This document shows, piece by piece, positions 27,101 through 39,400 of a DNA stretch of 64,000 nucleotides. The number at the start of each line of letters is the position of its first letter. The first letter of the stretch is position 1. The notes beneath the pieces are model-generated. The model did not search any database. It was not told where the DNA came from and saw only the letters and a list, made by a program, of their open reading frames with translations. Position numbers and translations under genes: made by a program. The stretch is from Osmia lignaria lignaria (Eukaryota; Arthropoda; Insecta; Hymenoptera; Megachilidae): NCBI RefSeq assembly GCF_051020975.1, contig NC_135034.1:9052001-9116000 (forward strand), in the 5' to 3' direction.

Positions 27101-30100
27101 TAATGCAGCAGGTCCATGTCTGCACTGGATTGCAGCAGTGTACTGTAATTTTGATAAACATTTAAATGTTTCGTTCTTGTATCGTTTCATAATTGAGACC
27201 ATCCGATAAAATGGTCGATGATAAATCAAACGATAACTCTCCAGAATTGGTTGCCTCCAATTTTTATCTGGATACTGGATGATTGTCACAACATTGGTGA
27301 ACACGAGAACATTTACAACACTCCCGACAACAGAAATCTTTACCTGGGAGTATGCTACAATTAGATGTACTCTGGTTGACTGTTAGGTTGAAGCACACGG
27401 GCCGATGATTTGTTACATTCCATTTAGTTTCGTTTAAACATGGATTGGTATGGTTAAAACAGACATTGCAGTCTTTACTGCCAATGGTTTCATTGCAACG
27501 TGTATATCCTGTTGTTTCTGTGGCATTTGTAGGTGTTTCTAGAGTAGAAGATTGTTCTGATGTTGGCATTTGTTCTGTAGAATATTGTTCAGTTGTTGAA
27601 GGCTGTTCTGTAGAATACTGTGTGATTGTTGAAGGTTGTTCTGTAAAAAATTGTGTGGTTGTTGAAGGTTGTTCAGTAGAATATTGTTCTGTGGAATAAG
27701 ATTCAGTTGTTGAAGCTTGTTCAGTAGAATAATATGTGGTTGTTGAAGGCTGTTCTGTAAAATACTGTGCAGTTGTTTTTTGTTGCTCAATAGAGAATGG
27801 CTCTGTAGAATGTTGTTCAGTATCAGAAGGATGCGTTGTTAATTGTTGTTCAGTTGTTAATTCAGTGAAATATTGTTCAGTCGTCGACGGTGTTTCAAAT
27901 GTTGTTTCTTGTTCTAAAGGATACTCTGCTGTTACAGTGATCAACGTAACATCTTCCGTTGTCATCAAATTCGAACTTTCGGTAGTCGAATGCATTTCAG
28001 TCGAGCTGTCTGCAAATGTAACAACCTCAGTTGTACTCCTAGACATATCTATAGATTCAGTAATATCTGTTGTCGTTTCCGTAGTGTATTCTCCTACGCA
28101 TACCGGTGTAACTGTAACAACATCTCCAGATGATGGTATCCTCTCCGTAAAATGAACATATGTAACTGGAGTGACTATTTGAACCCTATCTGTAGTAATA
28201 CTGTTTGTACCATCATCATAGGGCACAGTTGTTTCAATATCTCCTACCGTTGGAACAACATCCGTGCTTTCATCTAAAATGTCTTTAACGCCAGGTACCT
28301 CTGAAGAGATCGAGGTTGTAATTTCGTCATACGAAGTTGTATCTATATCTTTAACTGTTATAGCAACATCCGGGAAAAGTGTCGTAGAAGTTTCTGAAGT
28401 ATCAGTAACAACTGTTGTCGTCAAAGTCAAGTTGCCTTCCACAGACACAGAACTAGTTTCTTCAGCAACAGGAGTTGTGGTACCCTCGGTCGAATACGAA
28501 ATTGTTGAAGTTTCCTCGTGAATGGTGGATAAAGTATATGGTAAAGTATCAACGTTGGGTTGTGTAACTGTCGAAAATGGTTCATCGGTTTCGTGTGTTG
28601 TGTAATCAATTGTAGACAACGATGTTTGCGTTGTAGTGTCTGTACAAGTGTCATCCTCGCAGCCACAAATTGGCCTGTGTGCTTTAACCCTACATCGAAC
28701 TGGCAATCGACAATGGTCGACGCAAGGATCAACGCAGGATCCATCGACACATGCTTCTGTGTCGCTGCAGTTGTCGTCGGACTCGCAGAAATAGTCTGGC
28801 GTGTAGTCGTGAACTGCTGCGGATACAATATAACATCAGCACAATGATCTCAGCCAAGAGAGAAATTGAACAGAACATGAGAAGGCTGAAAAAACGTTCA
28901 AGCGTCTGATTAAACTATACTACTGATATCGTACTGTTTACTCCAAGTAATCTACGAATTAATATTAAGATTAAGTTATTGGCATGCTCGCACGTATGAT
29001 AAATAGACAAGCTATCAATCAGAAGTATCATCGAATTAGGTCTTTGCAGAGACAGATGTAACGGAGAAAAAAAAAAATACTCGTCGAACAGTAAGAATAT
29101 CGGCAGAGTAGAGGCGGGAGAGTATTCTAGGTTTCGAGGGGTGGTGAACAGTTGTATCTGTGGTATTGGAACCTGAAACGTTTTGTCATTCAGACAACGG
29201 AACTGTGGTCGATCATTCATTGACGCTAGGTATTAAAAACTAGATTACATTGGTAAATTGGTACTCTACCAATTTAGTTCAGACTTCAAAGAGTTATCTG
29301 GGCAAACTCTGTATAGTTGAACCTTTTGAAAGGATTCCACTGTCTGAATGGTCGGAAACCTGAAAAGTAGCAACTGGTATGTTTGGTGTGAGGCGGTAGA
29401 GGCGAGAAAAATATTGTACAGAGAGATATCCAGATATCGCAAAAAGATATCATCATCGGTGGCAGCTATTATCATAGTCGAGTGACAGGCAAACAGAGAG
29501 ATACAGAGAGACGTGAGAGCAAGAGCGAGATAGAGAGATAGGTGGTGAGAAATGGTGTTTACCTTTCATGCATCCGTATTTAGTATCTGGCACAAAGCCG
29601 GGGGGACAGAACTTGCAGATAGGCTTGTGCTCCTCCACGTAACAGGGGGCATCAGCCGGACAGGTGGAGTTTCTGCATGGGTCCACACAGCGATAGTTGC
29701 GGCACGCCAAGTCTGGAGAGCAGCCACTGTCTCGCAGGCAAATGGAGAGGGAGGGATTGCAATTTTGTGTGCATATACAGACGGGACGGTGGTCCAGGAC
29801 ATCGCAGGTTTTATCAGCCGGACACGGCTTTTTCTTTCTCACGTTACACGGATTCTGGCATTTTCCATTCACGCACGCGGCGTTCGACGGACAGTCGAAG
29901 TCCCTGGTGCATGTCAACGTGTCGGGGGCGCATGTCAGTTCACCGATCTCGTTCACAACGAAACCGTATTTGCATACGCACATCGGCCTGTGGTTACGCA
30001 CCTGGCATCTCTTGTTCACTTCACAGGTGTATCGAGAGCTTAAACACGGGTCACGACATTCGCCCGTTCGCGTGTGACACGACAGGCTCTCTGGACAGTC

Positions 30101-30370
30101 GCGATCGGACGAGCAACCGATACTCGGTGTAGGTCTGGGATTGAGCGTGTCGCATTTAGGATCTGGATGACAGGCCGTGTGGGGCATACCGATATAGCAC
30201 TGCGGACAGGAACATCGTGGCTTGTGCAGAACCACACGACACAGAGCGTTGATCCCACAGGCACCGCGAAGACCGCACGGGTCCACGCATTGCAGATTTA
30301 TGCAGGCTTTTTCATTGGGGCACTCTAGGTCACTGGTGCATTCGCGCTCTATCTCAACCAAGATTTTCAT

Positions 30371-30405
<35 letters not shown>

Positions 30406-33400
30406 TTTAATTTTTGAATCGTAGTGTCATTGGTGTAGAGTCGGTGGAACGGTGGGTGGTGGTCGTGGTGGTGGTGATGGGACAGGAAAAAAAAAGAAAA
30501 AAGCATATATAAGAACTGTGAAAAGAAACTTTCTCACAAATAACATAAACCACATGCTTTGTATTTATAATACGGAAATAAAATAGGGTAGCTCTTGTGA
30601 AGAAGTAGAGAACTTTACACTCTTTTACGACAACACGAGGTACAACCCTCTGGTTGTCCAAAGAAATATATATACGTGTGTATATATATATGTATGTACC
30701 GTAAATTGGCAAGCAGCGATATTTACAACACAAGCCCCCACAGAATTCAACAAGAAAATAAGAGGAAAATAATGTAACAGTGGATAAATCCAGCAAAAAA
30801 ATAACAAGCATGGGTATATGAGAATGTCCCTTTCGCAGTTCCCAATCTGTATCATTAAATCCTATGTCTAGAAATGGATCATCGGTGTTCACTGTGAATG
30901 TGTACCTTTTTTGTTGTTGCAATCAAATGCGGTCTATATGTCTCTTTCTCTCTTTCTATATATATATATACTTTCTTTTTCATTAGCATTTTGCTTGATA
31001 ATACAGTTTCCTCAAGACAGATTGGATACTGAAATAAACATTCTACATATGAATAGTTATGTGTGAGACATGTGTGATACGTGTTTCTTCTTTGGACACA
31101 TTATGTACAGTATGCCTAACTGTCTATATATGTATATATATATGTACAGGTATATATGTTGACCATTGTGAGTAAATCCAGTGTCGTATAATATAATATG
31201 TATAGAATCTGGTAACTGGTCCAATCACATCTGTCTCTCGATTGTTAACGATTCACTGGATTAATACATCTATGTATTACTTCAAGTCCTACTAGACGAT
31301 ACATGGTTATTCTACGGACCATGTTCCTCTGATCGTCAGTATTGCTCGCTAGTCACAAATGCTGTACATGAAATTAATAGATCTGCCCGGTTAAACAGTT
31401 AGTAGGTCGTCTCTTACCTGTGGTGCACTCAACGTCTGGAGATCCACTGGTACCAGGTGGACATCTGCATACAAATATTGTACCGTCCCGGATGCACTCG
31501 GCACCCTTACCGCAACCGTTCGTGCGACAATCGCCTAAGCTCTTGTCTGTGCTACCTGTAATCGGAAATTAGATGTAAATTTAAAATGGAAACCTTCTAG
31601 ACCTAAGAATAAAAGAAATCGTGGAAATTAGGAGTAATGTAGCACAAGTGCAATATTCTCTGAAACAAAAACTTACAAGCATGCATCGGATCGCCAGATG
31701 GATAGTTGGCTGGACAGTAACATTGGGGCTGGTTGTTGTAAATGCGACAGGCAGCATTCACTCCACATCGAGCATCCTTGCAAAGTTCTCCTCCGTCGCA
31801 GATGCAAGCCTGATGAGGATCACCGTGACATCCAGGATCGCAAGTACACTCGAATCCGTTCAAAGTCTCCCTGCATTTCGCGTTCACGCCGCAAGGTCTT
31901 CTCAGACATTCGTCTCCTCCTGAAACATCGAACGAGTCCTTTAGAGGTCCTTAGACATTTCGAGTAATCAAACTGCAGCTTTCAATACCTTTCTTGCAGT
32001 TGATCTTTGGATTTCCATAGTGTCCAGGTGGGCAGGAACACTGAGCCTTCCTATTCACCACTCTACATTGTGCGTTGAAACCGCAAACACCGTGTTGCAG
32101 GCAAGGATTCGTACAAACTCCATCCTCGCTGCAACGTTTGTTCGCCTCGCAGTCGTCGTCTCGGTGACACTCCAATTGATAACATTCTTCACTTGGCTCT
32201 CCCTGGAAACCTTCTGGACACAGACACACTGCACGATGATTGGAAACGCGACAGAGTGCATTGATGCCACAAGGAGATCCGTTTGCAGAACACGGATCCT
32301 CGCACTGGCCACTCACGCAGGATAGAGACGAGGGGCAGTCGGAATGAGTTCGACAACCGACGAGACACAGTCCTCCGTCACAAACGTAACCCTGGATTGA
32401 ATGACAGTAAGTTAGGCCAAGTTGGGATCGTTAAGAAAACCTGAAATAAACCAATACTACCTTTGGACAGTAATTATTGATATCACACTTGATGCGACAT
32501 TTTCCAGAATGACAAACTTCTCCACAGGAACATTGGTCCTGACTGGAGCAACTCTTTGTGCAGAATCCAATTTCATCGCATTCGCAAGAACTATCGCAAG
32601 GAATCATAGACTTGGAACAGCTGATTAATGCATTTCCATAATAATTAGCTGGACAGCTGCATTGTGCTACATGGTTCACCACGCGGCACCCTGCACACTC
32701 TCCGCATGCTTTGCCGCCTTCGCATGGATCTATAAGGAAAGCCATCAATTTTAGAATCAATTAATTTTTTAATATCAAGATCGTTATGCAGTCGCATACT
32801 TCTGCACTTGTTGTTCAGGCAGGACTCGTCGTTGGGGCAAGTATTGTCGCTGCGGCATCCGATATCGCACAATCTATTCTGACAGATCTGATTCGCTGCA
32901 CAATGATCGTCGCTGTTGCAGATAGCCTTGCAAATTCCAGCGTCGCATCGTTCGTCGCTCAAGCAATTAGCATCGCTACAAAATGATTTACATATGGCAA
33001 CCAGTTCGCGTAATGAACAACAAGATACGCTTCAAGAATTAATCGTTTTACCTTCTGCAGGTGGCGTAACAGGATCTGCCGTAACAAGTTTGGCCGGTCG
33101 CGCATTCCAGTTCCGTGTTGCAAGGCAGGAACGCCTGTTTGCATCCAATTAGCGGATCGCCAACCAACGGTGCAGGACAAGCGCATAACTTCCGATGTTT
33201 CACGATCGAGCACTTAGCGTTCACTCCGCAGGCATCGGAGAGCAAGCAAGGATCTATGATAAAAAAAAAAAGGATGAACATTGAACATGTCGAACCACAG
33301 GTACTGATCAGGGTAATCACGCACTGTAAGATTCCAAAGATTTCTTACCCTGACATTGATTATTTAGGCAGGCGTAATTTTCCTGGCATTCTACGTCCGA

Positions 33401-36400
33401 TCGACATCCAATCACACAGACGAGTCCCTCGCATATCTCTCCGCTCCTACAATCCTCGTCCCTCCTGCACAAGGATTTACAGATGCCAGAGGGGTCGCAG
33501 CGTTCGTTGCTCAGACAATTCAAGTCCGTAGAACAGACAGGTGTGCAGACACCTCCGATACAAGTTGTTCCAGTTGAACAGTCCCTGCTCGCCTGGCAGG
33601 CAGGTCCAGGTGATCTCAGGCAAGCCACTTTCGCAGTTGGATTAGGAATGAAACCCGCAGGACACGAACAAGTGGCTCGTTGATTGAAGACAGTGCACTT
33701 TGCGTTCGGACCACACGGAGTTGCCTCACAGGGATTGGTGCACTTGTTGGTAATGCAGGCCTCGTTAGCGTTGCAGTCCTCGTCGGCGCGACAACCGAAG
33801 GTGCACATGTTGTTTAGACATATGTGACCCAGGAAACAATCGTTGTCGAGTCTGCAGGTCAGCAGACAGTTACCGCGGACGCATTTCTCGTTGAACGCGC
33901 ACTCGGTGTCGCTATCGCAGATCGGTAGACACACGTTGTCGCGACAGGTGTTGCCCTCGTTGCAATCGTTGCTGTCTTTGCAGGACACCGGCACTGGAAT
34001 GATCAAGTATCGTGGGATTAGATGCTGAGGTAAGAATGGAGGATACTGGAGATCGAACGATAAAGATCGTGTGAACGAGAATGATAGTCTAGGAACTTAC
34101 GTCTCACGCATTCCACTTCCGAGTTCCCAGTGAATCCCGGAGCACAACTGCATTGCTTGATGTGACTCCTTACGTTGCATTCCGCGTTTATTCCGCATGC
34201 AGCTCTTACGTTACAAGGATCCAAACACTGTCCATTCAGACACACGTCCGATAGATTGCATTCCTCGTCGGATTGACAGAACGCTGGAGGGGTTTCAAAT
34301 GAATTTTATTTGATTCACGGTTCGAGGGAACGATGCCCTGGATGATTAGATAGTACTTACGTCGACAGATCCCTTCGTAACAGTAAGTATTAGTCGAGCA
34401 ATCTGTGGCTGATGAGCAAGTTACTGGTTTCGGTCGACAACCTATACTTAAATTGTTTGGATCACCCTCGTAGTCGGATCTACACTGGCAGGCTGCTGCG
34501 TGATTAGTGGCAACGCAATCTGCGTTCGGTCCACACTGTGTACGTGAACAAACATCTGGAAAATACAACGTAGAAGCAAGATTAAATATGAGAAAATTTT
34601 TATTCGTACCATAGAGATTGCTTTGAAAAAACTACACACCGAAACACTTTGGTATATTGTTGACGTTTATACATTTGGCAGTTAATGGACAGTCGTCGTC
34701 GTGTAGGCATTCGACTGGTGGTTGACAGCCGCTGTTGTACGGATCGCCAACCATACCTTGTTGGCAGTGACACTTGTAGGATCCTCGGGAATTTTCACAC
34801 ACAGCTCCGGGAGCACATGGTTCGTTCAAACAATAGTCGATCAGTTGACAGCCATGCGTTGGTTCCCCTGTGTATCCTGGTTGACACGTGCAGATCTAAA
34901 GGATAATATAGAATTGTTGGAAGTATAGTAATTGCGTGTATTTAATATCTCTCTTATGAATTTACATGCCAGAATAGTTACCTGAACGTGTTTCTCTGCA
35001 GTGCAAATAGCATTAACGCCGCAAGGATTGTGGGCCAAACACGCGATCCTACACTTGTGAGTATCACAGATTTTCTCTCCGCTGCAATCATCGTTACTTT
35101 CGCACTCGATGGGTTGACAGCCGATTTTGTCGTCTTTGGCGTTTCCGAAGAAACCAGCTTTGCAAGAGCACACCGGCTGGTGATCATTGGCTCTGCACTC
35201 AGCGTTGCGTCCACAAAGGACCAAGTCGCAAGATTTCTGGCATTCTGCTTGTCCAATGTTATTTTTGATGCACATTTCGTCGTAAGAACAATCGTCGTCG
35301 GATGTGCAACGCAATTCTTGTACACAGATGTTGTTGTGACAGTACTGATACTCTGGGCAACTGGAATTACTCTTGCAAGTGGGTTGACAGAGACCATTGA
35401 TGCAAAGTTGGTCACCGATACAATCCCTTGTGCTACCACAGAGTGCTACAGAAACAAGACACAGATAAAACATCGTCTTAAATTTAAACCACCCTGGTGT
35501 TGGTTCATTTTTTTGAAATTTTTATTCACCTGTACATATGCCACCGCTGCATGCCGAACCCGTTGAACACTGAGAATCCGACTTACAGTATTGAACAGGT
35601 GTACAACCTAAGTTTGGATCGCCTGTACCACCTGGCTGACAAGTACAGACAGCACTGTGATTCAAGGGTGAACAATCTGCTCCTTGACCACAAACGTTCG
35701 ATAGAGAACAAGGATCGACGCACTTGTGATTGTAACACGCGTCTGAAGGATTACAGTCACTGTGGTAGTTGCACTCCAAGTGGACGCATTCCACCTGAAT
35801 TTATAATTTTATACTTTAACAAGAGCCTCTGGAAGGGATTGAATAAAATTTATGTACTTACCGCTGGATTTCCAGTGGTCTGTCCAGGGCACTTGCAAAG
35901 GGGAACATGATCCTGAACGAAGCACTCTGCACTCTTGCCACAAGTAGTCGAAATATCGCAAGGATTCTTGCACCTGTTGTCAACGCAAGCTGCAGAATTC
36001 GGACAATCGGTATCCGTGAAACAATCACCGGGTTGCTTGCAACCAGACTTAAAGGGATCTCCCACCAGACCATGTGGACAAATGCATTCGTACGATCCTT
36101 CTGAATTTTGGCAACTGCATACAAGAATGCACTATTATAAATCGGGGCCTCCAGACCTCACGACAAGTGTCTCTATTTTACTTACACTGCAGAAGGGTGG
36201 CAAGGATTCTTCAAACACTCGTTAACGTCGACACAGATATCACCTGCCAGCACGAATCCTGGATAGCATTTGCATTTACTAGAGTGATCGTAGGCTACGC
36301 AATTACCGTATCCACAATCCACTTGGTTACAAGGACCTAAACAATTTCAAACAGAATATCATGTGATCTTATAAAGAACCATCAGAAATTATTCAAGAAT

Positions 36401-39400
36401 CTATAAATCCATTGCTTACCGCTACATTTGTTGGTATCCTGGTTGCAATATTTATCTGTAGAACAATCGTTATTGGAAAGGCATTCCACCTTGAAGCACC
36501 CGGAGGAATCGCCGATGTAACCAGGTTGACACTGACAGGCAGCAGTGTGATCCAGTACAGAGCAAACAGTGTTAGGTCCGCAATCAACCAGAGAGCAAGG
36601 ATCGGTGCAATTATGCTGGATGCAAGCTTGTGAATCCGCGCAATCAGCATTGACGGTGCACTGATGAGGTATCACACAGCCAGATCCTACAGGATCACCG
36701 GCAGTGCCTAATGGACAGACGCAGCGATAGGATCCTTGAAGATTGACGCACTCCGCGCTCGAGTGACACGGTTGATCCTCGCACTCGTTCACGTCCAAGC
36801 AACGTTCTGGACCAGCAACGAATCCGTGACTGCATTTGCATTTGTTGTTGATGCACACTTCGTTGTCCTTGCAGCCGACGTCGGAAGTGCAGCCCACTTC
36901 GCACACTCCGTCGATGCACAATTCGCCGGGCAAACAATTGCTGTCGCTGTAGCATATCTTAACGCAGATACCGTTCTTGCAGCGTTCTCCTTCAGCACAG
37001 TTGTTCTGTTCACTGCACTGGCATTGACAAAATCCAGAAACACAGACGTGCTGACTGGGGCAATCTTGATGACCATCGCAGATGCCTGGTACTCTGACAC
37101 AGCCCTGTTGCGGCGTGGGATTTCCGTGGAAACCAAGTGGACAGGTGCAGGTGATTGCATGATTGGTGCAACTGCAGATTGCATTTGGACCGCAGACGTC
37201 TTTCCTTTTGCATGGATCTATAAAAAAAATAACTCGTATGAAACCATATCATATGTTAAGGGACTATTTTTGTATTCTTGAATGTATACCTTGACACTTG
37301 TTGTTGATACAGGACTCAGTTGAGGGGCAGTTCTTATTGCTCCTGCATCCCAGAATACAAACTCCATTGACACAGGCCTGATCATTCTGACACTGATTAT
37401 GAGTGACGCAAGGAACCATGCACTTATTGTTCAGACACTTTTCACCGATAGAACAGTCATCAGTAGCTCTGCAGACAGCTGTAAGAGACGTATTTCTTAA
37501 AAACAAGAATCTATATTAAATTCAAAAATCAATTAAAATATATCTTACCTATACACTGTCCATCCAAACATACGCTTTCATCGCAATCAGCATCGACGGC
37601 ACAATAGTTCTTCGCCCGGACGCATCCATCTTGCGGTCCCTTCGAAGATGGAACGAATCTGTGAATGCATTTACAGGTCGGTTGTCCATTGACGAGCTCA
37701 CATATGGAATTCGGTCCGCAAGCATCTTCACAAGGATTGACGCAACGATGGTTGTGGCAGATAGAATGAACAGGGCAGTCCTTAACGCTAGCACAGTAGC
37801 CTTCAGGTTGACAGCCGTTGCCATAGGGATCGCCGACGAAATTGGATGGACACTGACAGATAGGATTATTGGAAGGTCCTGGAACGCATATGGCCGTCTC
37901 GTGACAGGGATTCGGGTGACAAGCTTCAATGGCAACGCATTCTACGTCTGGCACAGGATTAGGTCGAAGTCCAGGTGGGCATTGGCAGATAGCTCTATGG
38001 TCGTCTGCGATGCAAACAGCGTTTGCTCCGCAGGCATTTTCGTCGCAAGCATCGTAACACGTGTGTGTTAGCCTGTTGCACAGTTGAGTAGGTGGACAAT
38101 CGATGTTGTAGACACAAGGAACAGTGCGACATCCTTTAACCACGTCGTTAGGATCACCGGCATAGAGACCAGGTGGACATTCGCAATTGGCGACATGATT
38201 GTGAACTATACAGAGAGCGTTTGGACCGCAAGTAACAAAGTTGCATACTGGTTGACAGGTCAGTAGTCCTTCCTCCGTGCTTCTGCAAGTCTGATCCTCC
38301 GGACACTCGCTGTCGGTTGAACATTGATCCTTTCTAGGTGTCTGACAACCCTGACGATCATTTGGATTACCGATGAAGCCTGGTAGACACTCGCAGCGAC
38401 CGTGATGTCGTTCGGCCACGCACTGAGAGTTGATCGCACAGGTAAAACTACGGCACACAGAGATACACTTCAGCACACCCAAAGCGTCAGGTCTACAGGC
38501 TTCAGTCGAATGGCAGTCGTCGTCCGAGATACAATCGGGAACAGATGGTTTCTCGCAGGAGGACAATATCGGATTCCACTCGTATCCATCTTGGCACTTG
38601 CAGGTAGCATGGCCAGGGATTATGTCCGGTTCGCACTTCTGATGGGCACCGCAAACCACTTTGCTGCATGGATTCACGCACTCGCGAGTACCACTGTCCA
38701 AGTCGATACAGAATGAACCATCCGGGCAATCGGAATCACGACGACATCCGGGTGTAATGACCGACTTGGATGGCTGACAACCTTCTACCAGATTACTGGG
38801 GTTACCCTGGTACCCGTCGATGCACAGACACGAGGACACATGATTCTGAGTGATGCACAATGCGTTCGGACCGCACTGCAGCTTGCTGCACGCGTCGACA
38901 CACTTTCGAACACCTTTGCCAACTTGGAAACAGATTTGCTGAGGCTCGCAGTCCAGGTCGTTGGAGCAGTGGCCGTGAAGATGACAGCCTTTGGTGAGGT
39001 CGTTAGCATTGCCGCTGTATCCCGGTGGGCAAACGCAGGCACCATCTTGACAAACCGATCTGGGACCACATTTCACGTCGCTGCATTTGTTTATGCACTT
39101 GCCACCCACGCAACTGTAGTCGAAGGGGCATGGAACGGTGTCGCTGCAGGTACAGGTTGAAGGATCGGTGCAGGGGCCCACTTGGACTTGCTGACAACCG
39201 ATGAACGGGTTGCCGAAGAAGCCTTCTTTGCAGCGACAATCGTAGCTCCCGATGGTGTTGATGCAAACTGCATTGTTTCCACAAGCATTTCCATTGCATT
39301 CATTGATGTCTGAAACAATTAACGCACGTGTTATACGTCGGTTTACACATACACGTTTCGTCACATATTTGCTTATACCAACCATGACACTGAATGTAGG

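Noticed and set aside
27268..27343. Read-through of exon 39 into a short Cys-rich tail ending in a stop
   Set aside because: A good phase-1 donor precedes it and exon 40 joins in frame; intron retention is possible but nothing supports it.
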